DNA from: JBAZYZ01 sp041659085 | Lineage (GTDB): Bacteria > Patescibacteriota > Minisyncoccia > Phycocordibacterales > VMEP01 | Direction of reading: 5' to 3' | DNA length: 37,726 nucleotides | Assembly: GCA_041659085.1 (NCBI GenBank) | Contig: JBAZYZ010000006.1 | Coordinates: 1-37,726 of the forward strand | In this document: piece by piece, positions 16,733-24,446 of the stretch | How positions within the stretch are numbered: position 1 is the stretch's first letter | Layout: every line of letters begins with the position of its first letter | Position numbers and translations under genes: made by a program | The notes under the pieces: model-generated | Seen by the model: only the letters and a program-made list of their open reading frames with translations | Databases searched by the model: none | Told to the model about the DNA's origin: nothing

Positions 16733-16743
16733 ACTATACCACT
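16733..16743 (-). promoter_or_regulatory. yebC promoter (TGG-TATAGT)
   Basis: On the minus strand AGTGGTATAGT gives an extended -10 with TATAGT at 16738-16733. It resembles the motif before the leaderless genes but lies about 80 bases before the yebC ATG, so this mRNA has a leader. The rest of the 16,655-16,854 spacer shows nothing recognisable. Confidence 0.4.
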
Positions 16744-16854
16744 AAGTATGTTTTTGTCTCGTGTGGCGCGCGTACGAATAGGACAACTTCTGCCAGCGAA
16801 GTGCCTCGCTATAGAATGTCTTGTAAGAATATGACTGGGGTTAGCTAGGTCACT

Positions 16855-17889
16855 TTACAAAAGCTTTTCTTGCTTTTCAATCGGCGCTGCAAGCCCCAGG
16901 TGTTCGTATGCTTGTGTTGTGGCAACCCGTCCACGGGGTGTTCTTTCAAGGAGCCCCAGTTGTATCAGATAAGGTTCGATGACCTCTTCAATCGTCGCGT
17001 CTTCCTCGGATGTGGCGGCCGCTATTGTGCCTAAGCCCACCGGTCCGCCATGGAACTTCTCAATCAAGGTCTGCAGAACTTTGCGGTCGGAAGAAGAAAG
17101 ACCCAGATTGTCTATGCCAAGAAGATTAAGCGCTTCCATCACAGCCTCTTTATCAAGCTCGCGTTTGTGCACCTGGGCGAAGTCGCGGGTGCGTTTCAGA
17201 AGATAGTTTGCGGTGCGCGGAGTAAAGCGCGCCCTCTTGGCAATTTCTTTTATGGCATCCGGTTTTATATCGGCGCCAAGGATTTTTGCCGAACGCCTTA
17301 CAATCTCCCCGATTTCCTCATCGCTGTAGAATTCCAGGCGGAAAGTTCCGCCGGAGAAACGCGAACGGAGCGGGGAGGAGATAAGGGCCATGCGCGTGGT
17401 GGCTGCAATCATCGTAAACGGCGGCAGGTCCAGTTGTATTGTTCGCGCCGAAGGACCCTTTCCGATGATGATATCAAGCGAACCGGATTCCATCGCCGGA
17501 TATAAAATTTCTTCCACCATTTTGTTTAAGCGATGAACCTCGTCTATGAAAAGAATATCGCCGGGAGAAAGGTTTGTGAGGATGGAAGCAAGGTCTCCGA
17601 CCTTTTCAATCGCCGGTCCGGAGGTAATTTTAATCTGCGCGCCCGTCTCATGGGCTATCAAGTGGGCGAGGGTGGTCTTGCCGAGTCCCGGAGGCCCGTA
17701 AAAAAGAATATGTTCCGGCGGGTGATTGCGTTCGCGCGCCGCGGTAAGCAAAATCCGCAGATTTTCTTTTATAATTTGCTGCCCGATATAGTCGTCCCAC
17801 TTGCTTGGGCGGAGAGTATTATCCAAAAATGAATCGGGCTTTTTGAGCTCGCTTATCTCCTCGTCTTTTATGTTCTTTTTGTCGTGCAT
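16855..17889 (-). CDS. ruvB: Holliday junction branch migration ATPase RuvB
   Basis: A 344-residue AAA+ motor of normal length. Walker A is GPPGLGKT at 65-72, Walker B LFIDEVHRL, the arginine-finger region SRFSGGTFRLEFY follows, and the C-terminal winged helix carries PRGRVATTQAYEHLG. Ring-forming RuvB pumps DNA through the RuvA-bound junction. Confidence 0.97.
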   Translation of the reverse strand: MHDKKNIKDEEISELKKPDSFLDNTLRPSKWDDYIGQQIIKENLRILLTAARERNHPPEHILFYGPPGLGKTTLAHLIAHETGAQIKITSGPAIEKVGDLASILTNLSPGDILFIDEVHRLNKMVEEILYPAMESGSLDIIIGKGPSARTIQLDLPPFTMIAATTRMALISSPLRSRFSGGTFRLEFYSDEEIGEIVRRSAKILGADIKPDAIKEIAKRARFTPRTANYLLKRTRDFAQVHKRELDKEAVMEALNLLGIDNLGLSSSDRKVLQTLIEKFHGGPVGLGTIAAATSEEDATIEEVIEPYLIQLGLLERTPRGRVATTQAYEHLGLAAPIEKQEKLL

Positions 17890-17980
17890 TTTGGCTAATT
17901 TTGTGTTTTTTAGAGAAAATCAGCGAGCGGCATATTTTGCCCCGTAGCGAACAGGAGTTTTCGGGGTTCTGCTGCTGGGA

Positions 17981-18042
17981 TTGACAAAATAATATTTTCG
18001 TGCTAACCTCAGCTTGAAGTCAGTTCGGCAACACTATTATAG
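17981..18042 (+). promoter_or_regulatory. Tandem promoters of the structured RNA
   Basis: The first promoter is TTGACA (17981-17986), 17 bases, TGC-TAACCT (-10 at 18004-18009). The second is TTGAAG (18014-18019), 17 bases, TTATAG (18037-18042), or TATTAT at 18035. The second would start transcription near 18049, just before the first helix of the RNA. Both point away from ruvB. Confidence 0.5.
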
Positions 18043-18063
18043 CATTTTTGAAATTGAGCATAT

Positions 18064-18204
18064 AAATCTCTAAGCAACCAGGCTTAATCGTCTACCGGGG
18101 GTTGTTTGTAGGACATTCTGGTTACCTTCGGGTTCCTACTGGGGTTATCCTGTGGGCAATTCCTTACCTTTAGCGTCCGCGTTAAAGGGGTTACTTAGAG
18201 ATTT
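18064..18204 (+). ncRNA. Candidate structured RNA with closed three-way fold, unknown class
   Basis: About 141 bases between two convergent-side elements without any reading frame. P1 pairs 18064-18074 with 18194-18204 (11 perfect bp), then one mismatch and 18076-18079 with 18189-18192. P2 pairs GTAGGA (18108-18113) with TCCTAC (18134-18139), topped by ACC-UUCG-GGU. P3 pairs 18167-18175 with 18180-18188 around a UCCG loop and stacks directly on P1. Two UNCG loops on the plus strand set the orientation. Promoters precede it and a strong terminator follows. It lacks the marks of tmRNA, SRP RNA and RNase P RNA. The paired ends vaguely recall 6S RNA, but the branched inside does not. Confidence 0.6.
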
Positions 18205-18217
18205 TTGCGTTTGATTT

Positions 18218-18262
18218 CCTTCAAATAAAAAACACCGGATTCCGGTGTTTTTTATTTGAAGG
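18218..18262. terminator. Bidirectional terminator, 21-bp stem
   Basis: Bases 18218-18238 pair with 18242-18262 around ATT. The core CACCGG/CCGGTG is flanked by A6/T6, so both strands gain a U-tail. It ends the candidate RNA on the plus strand and pilB on the minus strand. Confidence 0.9.
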
Positions 18263-18266
18263 GTTC

Positions 18267-19973
18267 TCAATTTTTGTTCTGCGTTACTTCCACCACCCGC
18301 TCCAATTCCTCAAGCGAGGTGATTCCTTTCAGCACTTTCACGATGCCGTCTTCCGCCAAGTCCAAAAGTCCCTGTGATTCGGCTGCCTTTTTGATTTCGC
18401 GCTCACTCGGGTTTTCGTTTATTATTTTTTCTATATTCTCGTCGGTCAAAATTCCTTCATGCACCCCGACGCGCCCTCTATAGCCGGTGCCGTTACACTC
18501 GGCGCACCCTTCCGCGCGCCATAACTTTTTGCCGTCTTTGTTCCCGCTGACTTCCAGGAGCGCATCGAGTTTGTTTTCGTTTTTTATGCGCTCCAGGATG
18601 GAAGAGATCACAAGAGCTTCTTTTTCGTTCGGAACGTCTTCTTTTTTACAGGATTCGCATAATTTTCGCACCAGTCTTTGGGCGAGAGAGATGTTCAGGG
18701 CCGAAGAAATAATTTTCGGATTTATCCCCAGGTCTATAAGGCGGGGGATGGTGCCGGCTGCATTGTTGGTGTGGAGCGTGGAGAAAACCAGGTGTCCGGT
18801 GAGGGCGGCATTGATGGCGGTGGTGGCGGTTTCCGGGTCCCGGATTTCGCCGACCATAATGACGTCAGGGTCCTGGCGGAGCACCGAACGGAGGCCGCTT
18901 GCGAAAGTGTACCCCTTATCTTCCTCCACCTGAGTCTGGGTGATGCCGGTCAGGTGGTACTCAATAGGGTCTTCAATGGTTATGACTTTGGTCCCCGGGT
19001 CGTAAATCTTTTTCAGGATGGCGTAGAGAGTGGTTGTCTTTCCGCTCCCGGTCGGACCAGTGGTCAAAATAATTCCGTTTGGTTTTCTGATTTCCCGCTC
19101 TATAACCTCAAGAAGTCTTTTGTCTATACCCAATTCTTCAAACGGCACAGATATTGCGTTTGGGTTTAAAAGCCTGAGGACGATAGATTCTCCATAAGCG
19201 CCCGGGAGGACCGAAACGCGGATTTCAATTTCTGTACCGCTTAGTTTTATGCTGAAGCGTCCGTCCTGGGCTGAGTCTTTGACATTTAATTTGAGTCCGG
19301 CTATTAGTTTTACCCGCGAGTTTAAAAGTTTATATGTTTCAAAATCTATCGCCATAATCGCTTCAAGTACGCCGTCCAGGCGGAAACGGATTTTGACCTG
19401 AGCTTCTTCCGGTTCAATATGCACGTCTGATGCGTCAACGGCAATGGCTCCCGCCAGAATAATTTCAAACATGGAGGAAATTTTGTGCCCTTCGTTTTTC
19501 CGGATGACGTCTTCCACTGTTTCCCGTATGTCGCGGATATTTTTTATTGTCCCGGAAATTTTGTCCAGGAATTCCGTGGAAATATCAAGTATCCCGGCTT
19601 TGGTTTCAAAAGACCCGGACATTTCTTTATACCTGTTCCAGGCCCGCTCCATGCTTCCTTTGGAAACCATATAGAGAAATGGTATGAACCCTCTGGATTG
19701 AAGTTCATTTATGGCGGCAACCGTTTCTTTCTTCTCCGGAGAAAGAACGGCTACCAGAATTTTTTTGCCTGTTGCCTGAAACGGAGCGAGACCGGCTTCT
19801 CTCGCCTTTGATTCCGGTATGAGATGGAGAGCGTCTCCCTCAATAGGGACGGCCGACAGGTCGGCATATGAAATGCCGTATTTCCCGGAGAGCATTTTTA
19901 CCAGCTCTTCCTCTTCGCGTTTGCGAAGCTCGTCTATCCTGTCGTCTCTTTTTTCTTCATCAAATTGGATCAT
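18267..19973 (-). CDS. pilB: Type IV pilus assembly ATPase PilB/GspE
   Basis: A 568-residue secretion ATPase. The N-terminal MshEN-like domain (about 20-130) precedes the motor, which has Walker A GPTGSGKTTT, the Asp box TIEDPIEY, Walker B DPDVIMVGEIRD and the His box GHLVFSTLHTN. The zinc tetracysteine is present as CESC and CAEC. It powers extension of type IV pili, which many CPR cells use for host contact. No other pilus gene is next to it here. A TATAAT lies 13 bases before the ATG, so its leader is very short. Confidence 0.95.
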   Translation of the reverse strand: MIQFDEEKRDDRIDELRKREEEELVKMLSGKYGISYADLSAVPIEGDALHLIPESKAREAGLAPFQATGKKILVAVLSPEKKETVAAINELQSRGFIPFLYMVSKGSMERAWNRYKEMSGSFETKAGILDISTEFLDKISGTIKNIRDIRETVEDVIRKNEGHKISSMFEIILAGAIAVDASDVHIEPEEAQVKIRFRLDGVLEAIMAIDFETYKLLNSRVKLIAGLKLNVKDSAQDGRFSIKLSGTEIEIRVSVLPGAYGESIVLRLLNPNAISVPFEELGIDKRLLEVIEREIRKPNGIILTTGPTGSGKTTTLYAILKKIYDPGTKVITIEDPIEYHLTGITQTQVEEDKGYTFASGLRSVLRQDPDVIMVGEIRDPETATTAINAALTGHLVFSTLHTNNAAGTIPRLIDLGINPKIISSALNISLAQRLVRKLCESCKKEDVPNEKEALVISSILERIKNENKLDALLEVSGNKDGKKLWRAEGCAECNGTGYRGRVGVHEGILTDENIEKIINENPSEREIKKAAESQGLLDLAEDGIVKVLKGITSLEELERVVEVTQNKN

Positions 19974-20028
19974 GGCTATTGACCATATTATAACTCAAAA
20001 ACCCTTAAAGCAGGGGATATTTTATGTA

Positions 20029-20057
20029 TTGACAATTAGTACAAAATATGCCATACT
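20029..20057 (+). promoter_or_regulatory. Sigma70-type promoter of the first lipoprotein gene
   Basis: TTGACA (20029-20034), 17 bases, CATACT (20052-20057). The leader then holds a hairpin TCCGC-GGTT-GCGGA and an AAGGAG site seven bases before the ATG at 20132. Confidence 0.65.
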
Positions 20058-20131
20058 TAATTTAGTTTCAAACAGGTGGAATCCGCGGTTGCGGACTCCG
20101 TTTATGCACATCGAAATATAAGGAGCATGTC

Positions 20132-20722
20132 ATGAGAACCATATTCGCGGCGCTTCTGGCGCTGGTGGTTGCTGCTTCAAGCGGGTGTTCTACCGTGGAA
20201 AAACGCATAGAGAGCAACAATAAGTTCGCGGTGGAGAAGGTCAACAACGCCTGCGAGGCGCTTTCGGCTTTCCCCGAGCGGTATGCCGAGTGCGTGAGCG
20301 GCGAGAAGAACCCCTTCCTGGATTGTTATCAGGAGAAGGTGACGAACCGCGTGATGCCGTCTGAAGCCCTGGCGATTTGCCGTGTATCCGTGGATTCTCG
20401 CGGAAGGGTGGAGCCCGGCGTTTCTCCAAACCCAAGAACGGGCGATGAAAAGTTTGGGGTCAACCCGCCTTATCGCTACAACGGCTACAACGGCTACGGT
20501 GGTTACCGGGGATACTCCGGCGGCCACAACGGCTACGGTGGTTACGGCGGCGGTGATTGGCCGCGTAACAAGACCGTGGTAAATCAGGTTGGTTCAGTTT
20601 TTACGGTCCAACCCTCTCAAGCCGCGCAAGCCGTGCCTCAACAGCCGCCGATGACTCTTCAGTCGGTCCAGTGCGCTATGGGGCGCAAAGAAGCGCGGCA
20701 GCTTGGAATCGACTGTCCGTGA
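20132..20722 (+). CDS. Putative lipoprotein with a Gly/Tyr-rich segment
   Basis: A 196-residue exported protein. The signal sequence MRTIFAALLALVVAASSGC ends in a lipobox-like SSGC with C19 as the lipid site; serine at -3 makes the box imperfect. Residues 30-85 are helical with four cysteines. Residues 113-141 are built of NGY, GGY and RGY repeats, a low-complexity segment typical of flexible or self-associating surface proteins. The last 50 residues are Gln/Pro-rich and end in two more cysteines. It has its own promoter, a strong AAGGAG site and its own terminator. Function unknown. Confidence 0.75.
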   Translation: MRTIFAALLALVVAASSGCSTVEKRIESNNKFAVEKVNNACEALSAFPERYAECVSGEKNPFLDCYQEKVTNRVMPSEALAICRVSVDSRGRVEPGVSPNPRTGDEKFGVNPPYRYNGYNGYGGYRGYSGGHNGYGGYGGGDWPRNKTVVNQVGSVFTVQPSQAAQAVPQQPPMTLQSVQCAMGRKEARQLGIDCP

Positions 20723-20749
20723 TATGTGGAACCGGGGGATTCCCCCGCA

Positions 20750-20782
20750 AACAGCCGGTATTTTACTAACCGGCTGTTTTTT
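20750..20782 (+). terminator. Rho-independent terminator after the first lipoprotein gene
   Basis: AACAGCCGGT (20750-20759) pairs with ACCGGCTGTT (20769-20778) around nine bases and runs into six T. A small GGGGGATTCCCCC palindrome precedes it. Confidence 0.85.
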
Positions 20783-20801
20783 ATTGCCCAGTCTAACTTA
20801 C

Positions 20802-20828
20802 TTGACAAAAAGATAAAAATATTATAAG
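20802..20828 (+). promoter_or_regulatory. Promoter of the second lipoprotein gene
   Basis: TTGACA (20802-20807) and TATAAG (20823-20828) are separated by 15 bases, shorter than ideal. The leader carries GCGG-TTAAT-CCGC, similar in kind to the hairpin before the first lipoprotein gene. Confidence 0.5.
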
Positions 20829-20885
20829 GTACAAAAAGAGAAATATCCCGCGGTTAATCCGCTCACTTTTTTGGAAGGGGGAATC

Positions 20886-21713
20886 ATGAAAATGTTCCTT
20901 GCAATTGCTGCTATCTTCACCCTCGTGTCCGTTAGCGGCTGTGCGATTGCGCCATCGGTCCCGACGGCTCCGGCAGTTTCGGAGTCAAAGCGGGTGACAA
21001 CTTCTGTCGCCTCGCTGAAGTCTGTTCATACGACCGTGTCGTCTGAACATATAAAGAAGACAAGCGTTATTACTCGCGATTGTCTCCTTGACAAGGCCGG
21101 CAAGAAAACCACCGACTGCATCGTGGTTCCAAACGGTACCGCTTCTCCGCGCGCCACCGTGTACGGGAGCAAAGAAGAAACCTATACGCCCCCCGCGATG
21201 TCGTCAAACGGCGTTGGCCCGTATGTTTTCGGAAGCAAAGAGGCTTGCCTGACCGCTCTTCGCGCCGGTAACTACAGGTACTATGAGCCCAAGTTTTTGG
21301 GCTTGAGGAACAAACACCCTGCTGACGGAGAAAAACGCAAGGTTGCTCCGCTTGAATGGGACAAGTGCGTTTACCTTCATGTTGTTGGCGGGAAGAAATG
21401 GGTGGTCCAAAAAACCGGGACACTCTTCCGCTATAACGTGCGCGCCGACGGCAAACTTGAAGACGTTCCGTACGAGCACGACGCTTGCGGCAACGAGGTC
21501 TATGGTGTGGCTGACTTGCCGCCGGAGAAAAGGACTGTGCCGGGAGAAGCAATTTCCAGGTACGGGCTTTTCATCGAGGAGATTGTGGAGGAGGCCGCGC
21601 CCGTTAAAAAACGGGTGGTGATAAAAAGACGGTGTTGCGTGCCTAATCCTTGCTGCAACCAGAGCGGTTACCAGGGTGGCTGGGGCTCAAGATACTACGG
21701 CGGGTTTAGGTAG
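20886..21713 (+). CDS. Putative lipoprotein with C-terminal cysteine pairs
   Basis: A 275-residue protein starting at ATG 20886 after GGAAGGGGG; a TTG at 20871 lies in the ribosome site and is not used. MKMFLAIAAIFTLVSVSGC gives a good lipobox (V-S-G-C, C19). A Ser/Thr-rich stretch follows, then a mixed domain of about 170 residues, and a C-terminus with CC and CC pairs within RRCCVPNPCCN and a Gly/Tyr-rich tail. Signal type, promoter style and terminator match the gene before it, so the two may have arrived or work together. Function unknown. Confidence 0.75.
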   Translation: MKMFLAIAAIFTLVSVSGCAIAPSVPTAPAVSESKRVTTSVASLKSVHTTVSSEHIKKTSVITRDCLLDKAGKKTTDCIVVPNGTASPRATVYGSKEETYTPPAMSSNGVGPYVFGSKEACLTALRAGNYRYYEPKFLGLRNKHPADGEKRKVAPLEWDKCVYLHVVGGKKWVVQKTGTLFRYNVRADGKLEDVPYEHDACGNEVYGVADLPPEKRTVPGEAISRYGLFIEEIVEEAAPVKKRVVIKRRCCVPNPCCNQSGYQGGWGSRYYGGFR

Positions 21714-21728
21714 CGCGGCGCTTTTGAA

Positions 21729-21767
21729 GCGGGGGATGGTTAGCGCCTGTTTCCCCCGCGTTTTTTT
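21729..21767 (+). terminator. Rho-independent terminator after the second lipoprotein gene
   Basis: GCGGGGGA (21729-21736) pairs with TCCCCCGC (21752-21759) and is followed after one G by seven T. Confidence 0.88.
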
Positions 21768-21835
21768 GAGGCATTATCGGCTCGCTCCGAAGATGTTTCA
21801 AAAAAGCGCGTCAATGTGTACGGATGTAAAAGACA

Positions 21836-21864
21836 TTGACATATGGCGTGTTTTATGATATGAT
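21836..21864 (+). promoter_or_regulatory. Near-consensus promoter with extended -10
   Basis: TTGACA (21836-21841), 17 bases, TGA-TATGAT (-10 at 21859-21864). Transcription would begin near 21871, about 87 bases before the ATG at 21958. Confidence 0.75.
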
Positions 21865-21957
21865 TTTACCGAAATGATATTAAATCACACAACCCAGATT
21901 TACCAAGTAATTACAGGGCTTAACACGGTTTTTACCGCCGGAGCCTATTCCTTAAAC

Positions 21958-22983
21958 ATGAAAAAAATAACATACAAAATTGCCGCGATAGCCATGTCCC
22001 TGGTCTTTGTTTTTGGCTACGGGGTAACGGCGGTGAGCGCGCAAACTTACCAGACAACCACCCAGACCGTGTATCAGGCTTCGGCGACCGCCAACAACGT
22101 TACGTGCAACAGCGTTATCCTTAAGGGGGATGTGAGCATTAACCCCGCGGGAACGCCGACCAATGTTTGGTTCCAGTACGGAACGTCCTCTGTCTTTGAA
22201 AACAGCACCATCCAGCAGCAGCTTAATTACTCGGGTGTATTTTCCCAGCAGATTTACAATTTGTCGCCCAGCACTACTTACTATTACAGGGCAGTGGCAA
22301 ACAATTTCCAGTTCGGGACAGTTCACGGTTCCATCTTTAATTTCACTACCCCTTCTTGCGGGACATCTTCCAACAATTACAATACGGTGACTTCCCAGGT
22401 GGTTACACCCGCGCCGGTGACTACAGTGAGGTACGTGACCGAAAGAATAACGCAGGGGAGTCTCGTGTTTCTCTCAATGTCCGCGGACCAGGAACAGGTT
22501 TGCCGCGGAGACAGTGTCGGGTTTACCATTGAATACAAAAATATCAGCAAACAAATATTGAAAGACGTTGTTTTACGGGTGCAGATTCCGACTGAAATGA
22601 GGTATAGAGATTCAAGCAGAGGAATATATTCGGATAAAGACAAGATGCTGACGATTGAAATAGGAACTCTCGATATCGGTGAAAAGGGCGAGGTCGTGGT
22701 TAGAACCGATGTCGCGTCCAATTTTTCAGCGGATAAACCGCTTGTTACAAGCGCCAACTTGGTCTACACAAACAAGGACGGCGCTCAGGAAGACGTGATA
22801 GCGTATGCGTTGTCAAAGTTTGGTTGCTTTGCTTCCCAGAACGGCGCGCTTGCGTTCTTTAGCGGAGATTTTTTCCCGACGACGATACTTGGTTGGTTGG
22901 TTCTCATACTGATCATACTTATCTTGGTGTTGTTATCAAGAAACACGTATGGATCGTACGCCGCTTCCAAGAAAGTTAAGTAA
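21958..22983 (+). CDS. Surface protein with fibronectin-like and DUF11-like domains and a C-terminal anchor
   Basis: A 341-residue protein. ATG 21958 gives a clean signal peptide ending TAVSAQ; an ATG at 21874 would put 28 unrelated residues ahead of it. Residues about 45-130 resemble a fibronectin type III domain (the run LSPSTTYYYRAVA is typical of the family). Residues about 180-290 resemble DUF11-type repeats (FTIEYKNISKQILKDVVLRV and IGTLDIGEKGEVVVRT). A helix at about 310-330 (ILGWLVLILIILILVLL) with a basic tail anchors it in the membrane, the bulk facing out. Likely an S-layer-like or adhesion protein. Confidence 0.8.
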   Translation: MKKITYKIAAIAMSLVFVFGYGVTAVSAQTYQTTTQTVYQASATANNVTCNSVILKGDVSINPAGTPTNVWFQYGTSSVFENSTIQQQLNYSGVFSQQIYNLSPSTTYYYRAVANNFQFGTVHGSIFNFTTPSCGTSSNNYNTVTSQVVTPAPVTTVRYVTERITQGSLVFLSMSADQEQVCRGDSVGFTIEYKNISKQILKDVVLRVQIPTEMRYRDSSRGIYSDKDKMLTIEIGTLDIGEKGEVVVRTDVASNFSADKPLVTSANLVYTNKDGAQEDVIAYALSKFGCFASQNGALAFFSGDFFPTTILGWLVLILIILILVLLSRNTYGSYAASKKVK

Positions 22984-22990
22984 ACAACGC

Positions 22991-23047
22991 ACAAGAACAA
23001 ATGAAAAAACCCGGAGACAGTCTCCGGGTTTTTTCATTTGTTCTTGT
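22991..23047 (+). terminator. Terminator with a perfect 27-bp stem
   Basis: Bases 22991-23017 and 23021-23047 are perfectly complementary around CAG. The core ACCCGGAGA/TCTCCGGGT is followed by six T. The right arm ends inside the promoter of tsaE, so the element both closes the surface-protein gene and borders the next start. Confidence 0.9.
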
Positions 23048-23055
23048 GGTAAACT
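23045..23055 (+). promoter_or_regulatory. tsaE promoter (TGTGG-TAAACT), predicted leaderless
   Basis: TGTGG is followed by -10 TAAACT (23050-23055), then seven bases and the ATG at 23063. No ribosome site can fit. Confidence 0.5.
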
Positions 23056-23062
23056 CAGAAAC

Positions 23063-23503
23063 ATGAAGAAAAATTGCGATATCAAAAACACGTCGGAATG
23101 CGCGGGGGATATTGCCGCAATACTGCTGTCCGGTAGGCAAGAAAAGCGGGCTACCGTCATAGGCCTTAAGGGGGATTTGGGAAGCGGCAAGACCACCTTT
23201 ACTAAAGCGTTGGCAAAGAAGCTTGGTGTTGCCGATACCGTGTTAAGCCCCACCTTTGTCATTGAAAAGATTTACAAACTTCCGGCCGGCAAACCGTTTC
23301 GGCACCTGATCCACATAGACGCCTATCGTCTGGACAGCGCCGAAGAACTTCGCGCTCTGGGCTGGGACGAGATTTTGTCGGAACCGAAGAACCTGATTGT
23401 TATTGAGTGGCCGGAGCGGGTGAAAAAATTACTGCCGAAAGGTTCGTTTGAGGTTAAATTCAAATTTATAGACGATAGGACTCGTGAGATTTCGTGGAAA
23501 TAA
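23063..23503 (+). CDS. tsaE: TsaE, tRNA threonylcarbamoyladenosine biosynthesis ATPase
   Basis: A 146-residue P-loop protein. Walker A is GDLGSGKTTF near 37-46; SPTFVI, HIDAYRLDS and VIEWPERV are family hallmarks. TsaE works with TsaB and TsaD in the t6A modification of tRNAs reading ANN codons. ATG 23063 is chosen because the longer frame from 22949 would cross the terminator. Confidence 0.95.
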   Translation: MKKNCDIKNTSECAGDIAAILLSGRQEKRATVIGLKGDLGSGKTTFTKALAKKLGVADTVLSPTFVIEKIYKLPAGKPFRHLIHIDAYRLDSAEELRALGWDEILSEPKNLIVIEWPERVKKLLPKGSFEVKFKFIDDRTREISWK

Positions 23504-23566
23504 ATTCTAAATAACGGACTTCACAATACGCCCGGCGTCTGCTAGTGTTTCGGTAGAGGTAGATTA

Positions 23567-23601
23567 TTGACACCATGTAGGTTACGCGCTTAAGCGTGTA
23601 A
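23567..23601 (+). promoter_or_regulatory. pyrE promoter with an operator-like palindrome
   Basis: TTGACA at 23567-23572 is followed by TTACGCGCTTAAGCGTGTAA (23582-23601), a 20-base palindrome with a single mismatched pair of positions. The palindrome covers the place of the -10 (TTAAGC at 23590), so a bound repressor would block transcription. The binding protein is unknown. Confidence 0.45.
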
Positions 23602-23628
23602 TTTGAACCCTGAAACAAGGAGAGAAAA

Positions 23629-24297
23629 ATGAACAAGTTGAATCCTGCCGAGCAGTTCGTTTCATACGCCTTGAACATTGGGGCTATGGAACTTCTTCCG
23701 AACGGGAGGGAGTTGAAGAGTAAGCGGATCTCGCCATACTTCTTCAATTCCGGGTTGTTTAACACCGGGGAGTCAATATCAAATCTTGCCAAAGCGTATG
23801 CCGGGGCAATCAACAGGAGACCTTTCCCGCGAGGAGTCATTTTCGGCCCCGCGTACAAAGGTATTCCCTTGGCTACAGCGGTCGCTCAGGCGCTCGGCGG
23901 AAAAATCGGCTATGCCTTCAACCGCAAAGAGGCCAAGGACCACGGCGAGGGCGGCGTCATCGTCGGCGCTTCCCTGAAGGGCGAAGAGGTCATCATCGTC
24001 GACGACGTGATGACAACCGGGACCTCTTCAGGCGAAGCGGTTGAAATCACCATAGCGAATGGCGGCATACCCATTGCTTGCATTATTGCTTTTGACCGGC
24101 AGGAGCGCGGGAAAGAAGGCAAGCTGTCGGCTGTTCAGGAGTTCCAGAAGAATTATGGGATTCCGGTGTACGCCGCCGCAACGCTTACGGACCTCATCTT
24201 GTTTTTGGAGAAGACTCCGGCGGAAAGCGGGGACGACAATATCGGGGAAATCATCGAAAAAATTCTCGCCTACAGAAAAGAGTACGGCGTGGATTAA
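23629..24297 (+). CDS. pyrE: Orotate phosphoribosyltransferase
   Basis: A 222-residue type I phosphoribosyltransferase that turns orotate and PRPP into OMP. The PRPP loop is VIIVDDVMTTGTS near 121-133; SPYFFNSGLF and GPAYKGIPLA are PyrE signatures. A strong AAGGAGAG site sits eight bases before the ATG. It has its own promoter and terminator and is followed by pyrF, so the last two steps to UMP are encoded side by side but as separate units. Confidence 0.93.
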   Translation: MNKLNPAEQFVSYALNIGAMELLPNGRELKSKRISPYFFNSGLFNTGESISNLAKAYAGAINRRPFPRGVIFGPAYKGIPLATAVAQALGGKIGYAFNRKEAKDHGEGGVIVGASLKGEEVIIVDDVMTTGTSSGEAVEITIANGGIPIACIIAFDRQERGKEGKLSAVQEFQKNYGIPVYAAATLTDLILFLEKTPAESGDDNIGEIIEKILAYRKEYGVD

Positions 24298-24322
24298 TTC
24301 AGCGGAAATTCCGCGGATAAAA

Positions 24323-24349
24323 GAGCAGGGTTATCCCTGCTCATTTTTT
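24323..24349 (+). terminator. Terminator between pyrE and pyrF
   Basis: GAGCAGGG (24323-24330) pairs with CCCTGCTC (24335-24342) around TTAT, followed by A and seven T. Confidence 0.9.
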
Positions 24350-24403
24350 TGCCCGGCTGCTTCACAACCTGGCTGTAGTTTGATAGTGTTTTGGACAGTA
24401 TGG

Positions 24404-24417
24404 GTCGGCTTGCCGAC
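24404..24417 (+). promoter_or_regulatory. Palindrome upstream of pyrF
   Basis: GTCGGC-TT-GCCGAC is a perfect inverted repeat 30 bases before the pyrF start. It differs from the palindrome at pyrE. A TTGATA (24380-24385) might be a -35, but no good -10 is seen, so the promoter is unresolved. Confidence 0.3.
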
Positions 24418-24446
24418 ATTTTGAAACGAACGAAAGGAGAATAAGC

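Noticed and set aside
18064..18204. Naming the structured RNA as 6S, tmRNA, SRP RNA or RNase P RNA
   Set aside because: The branched fold lacks the 6S bubble, the tRNA-like ends of tmRNA, the GGAA-type SRP loop and the conserved P4 of RNase P.
20177..20527. Minus-strand frames opposite the first lipoprotein gene
   Set aside because: They are shadows of a GC-rich gene that has its own promoter, ribosome site, signal peptide and terminator.
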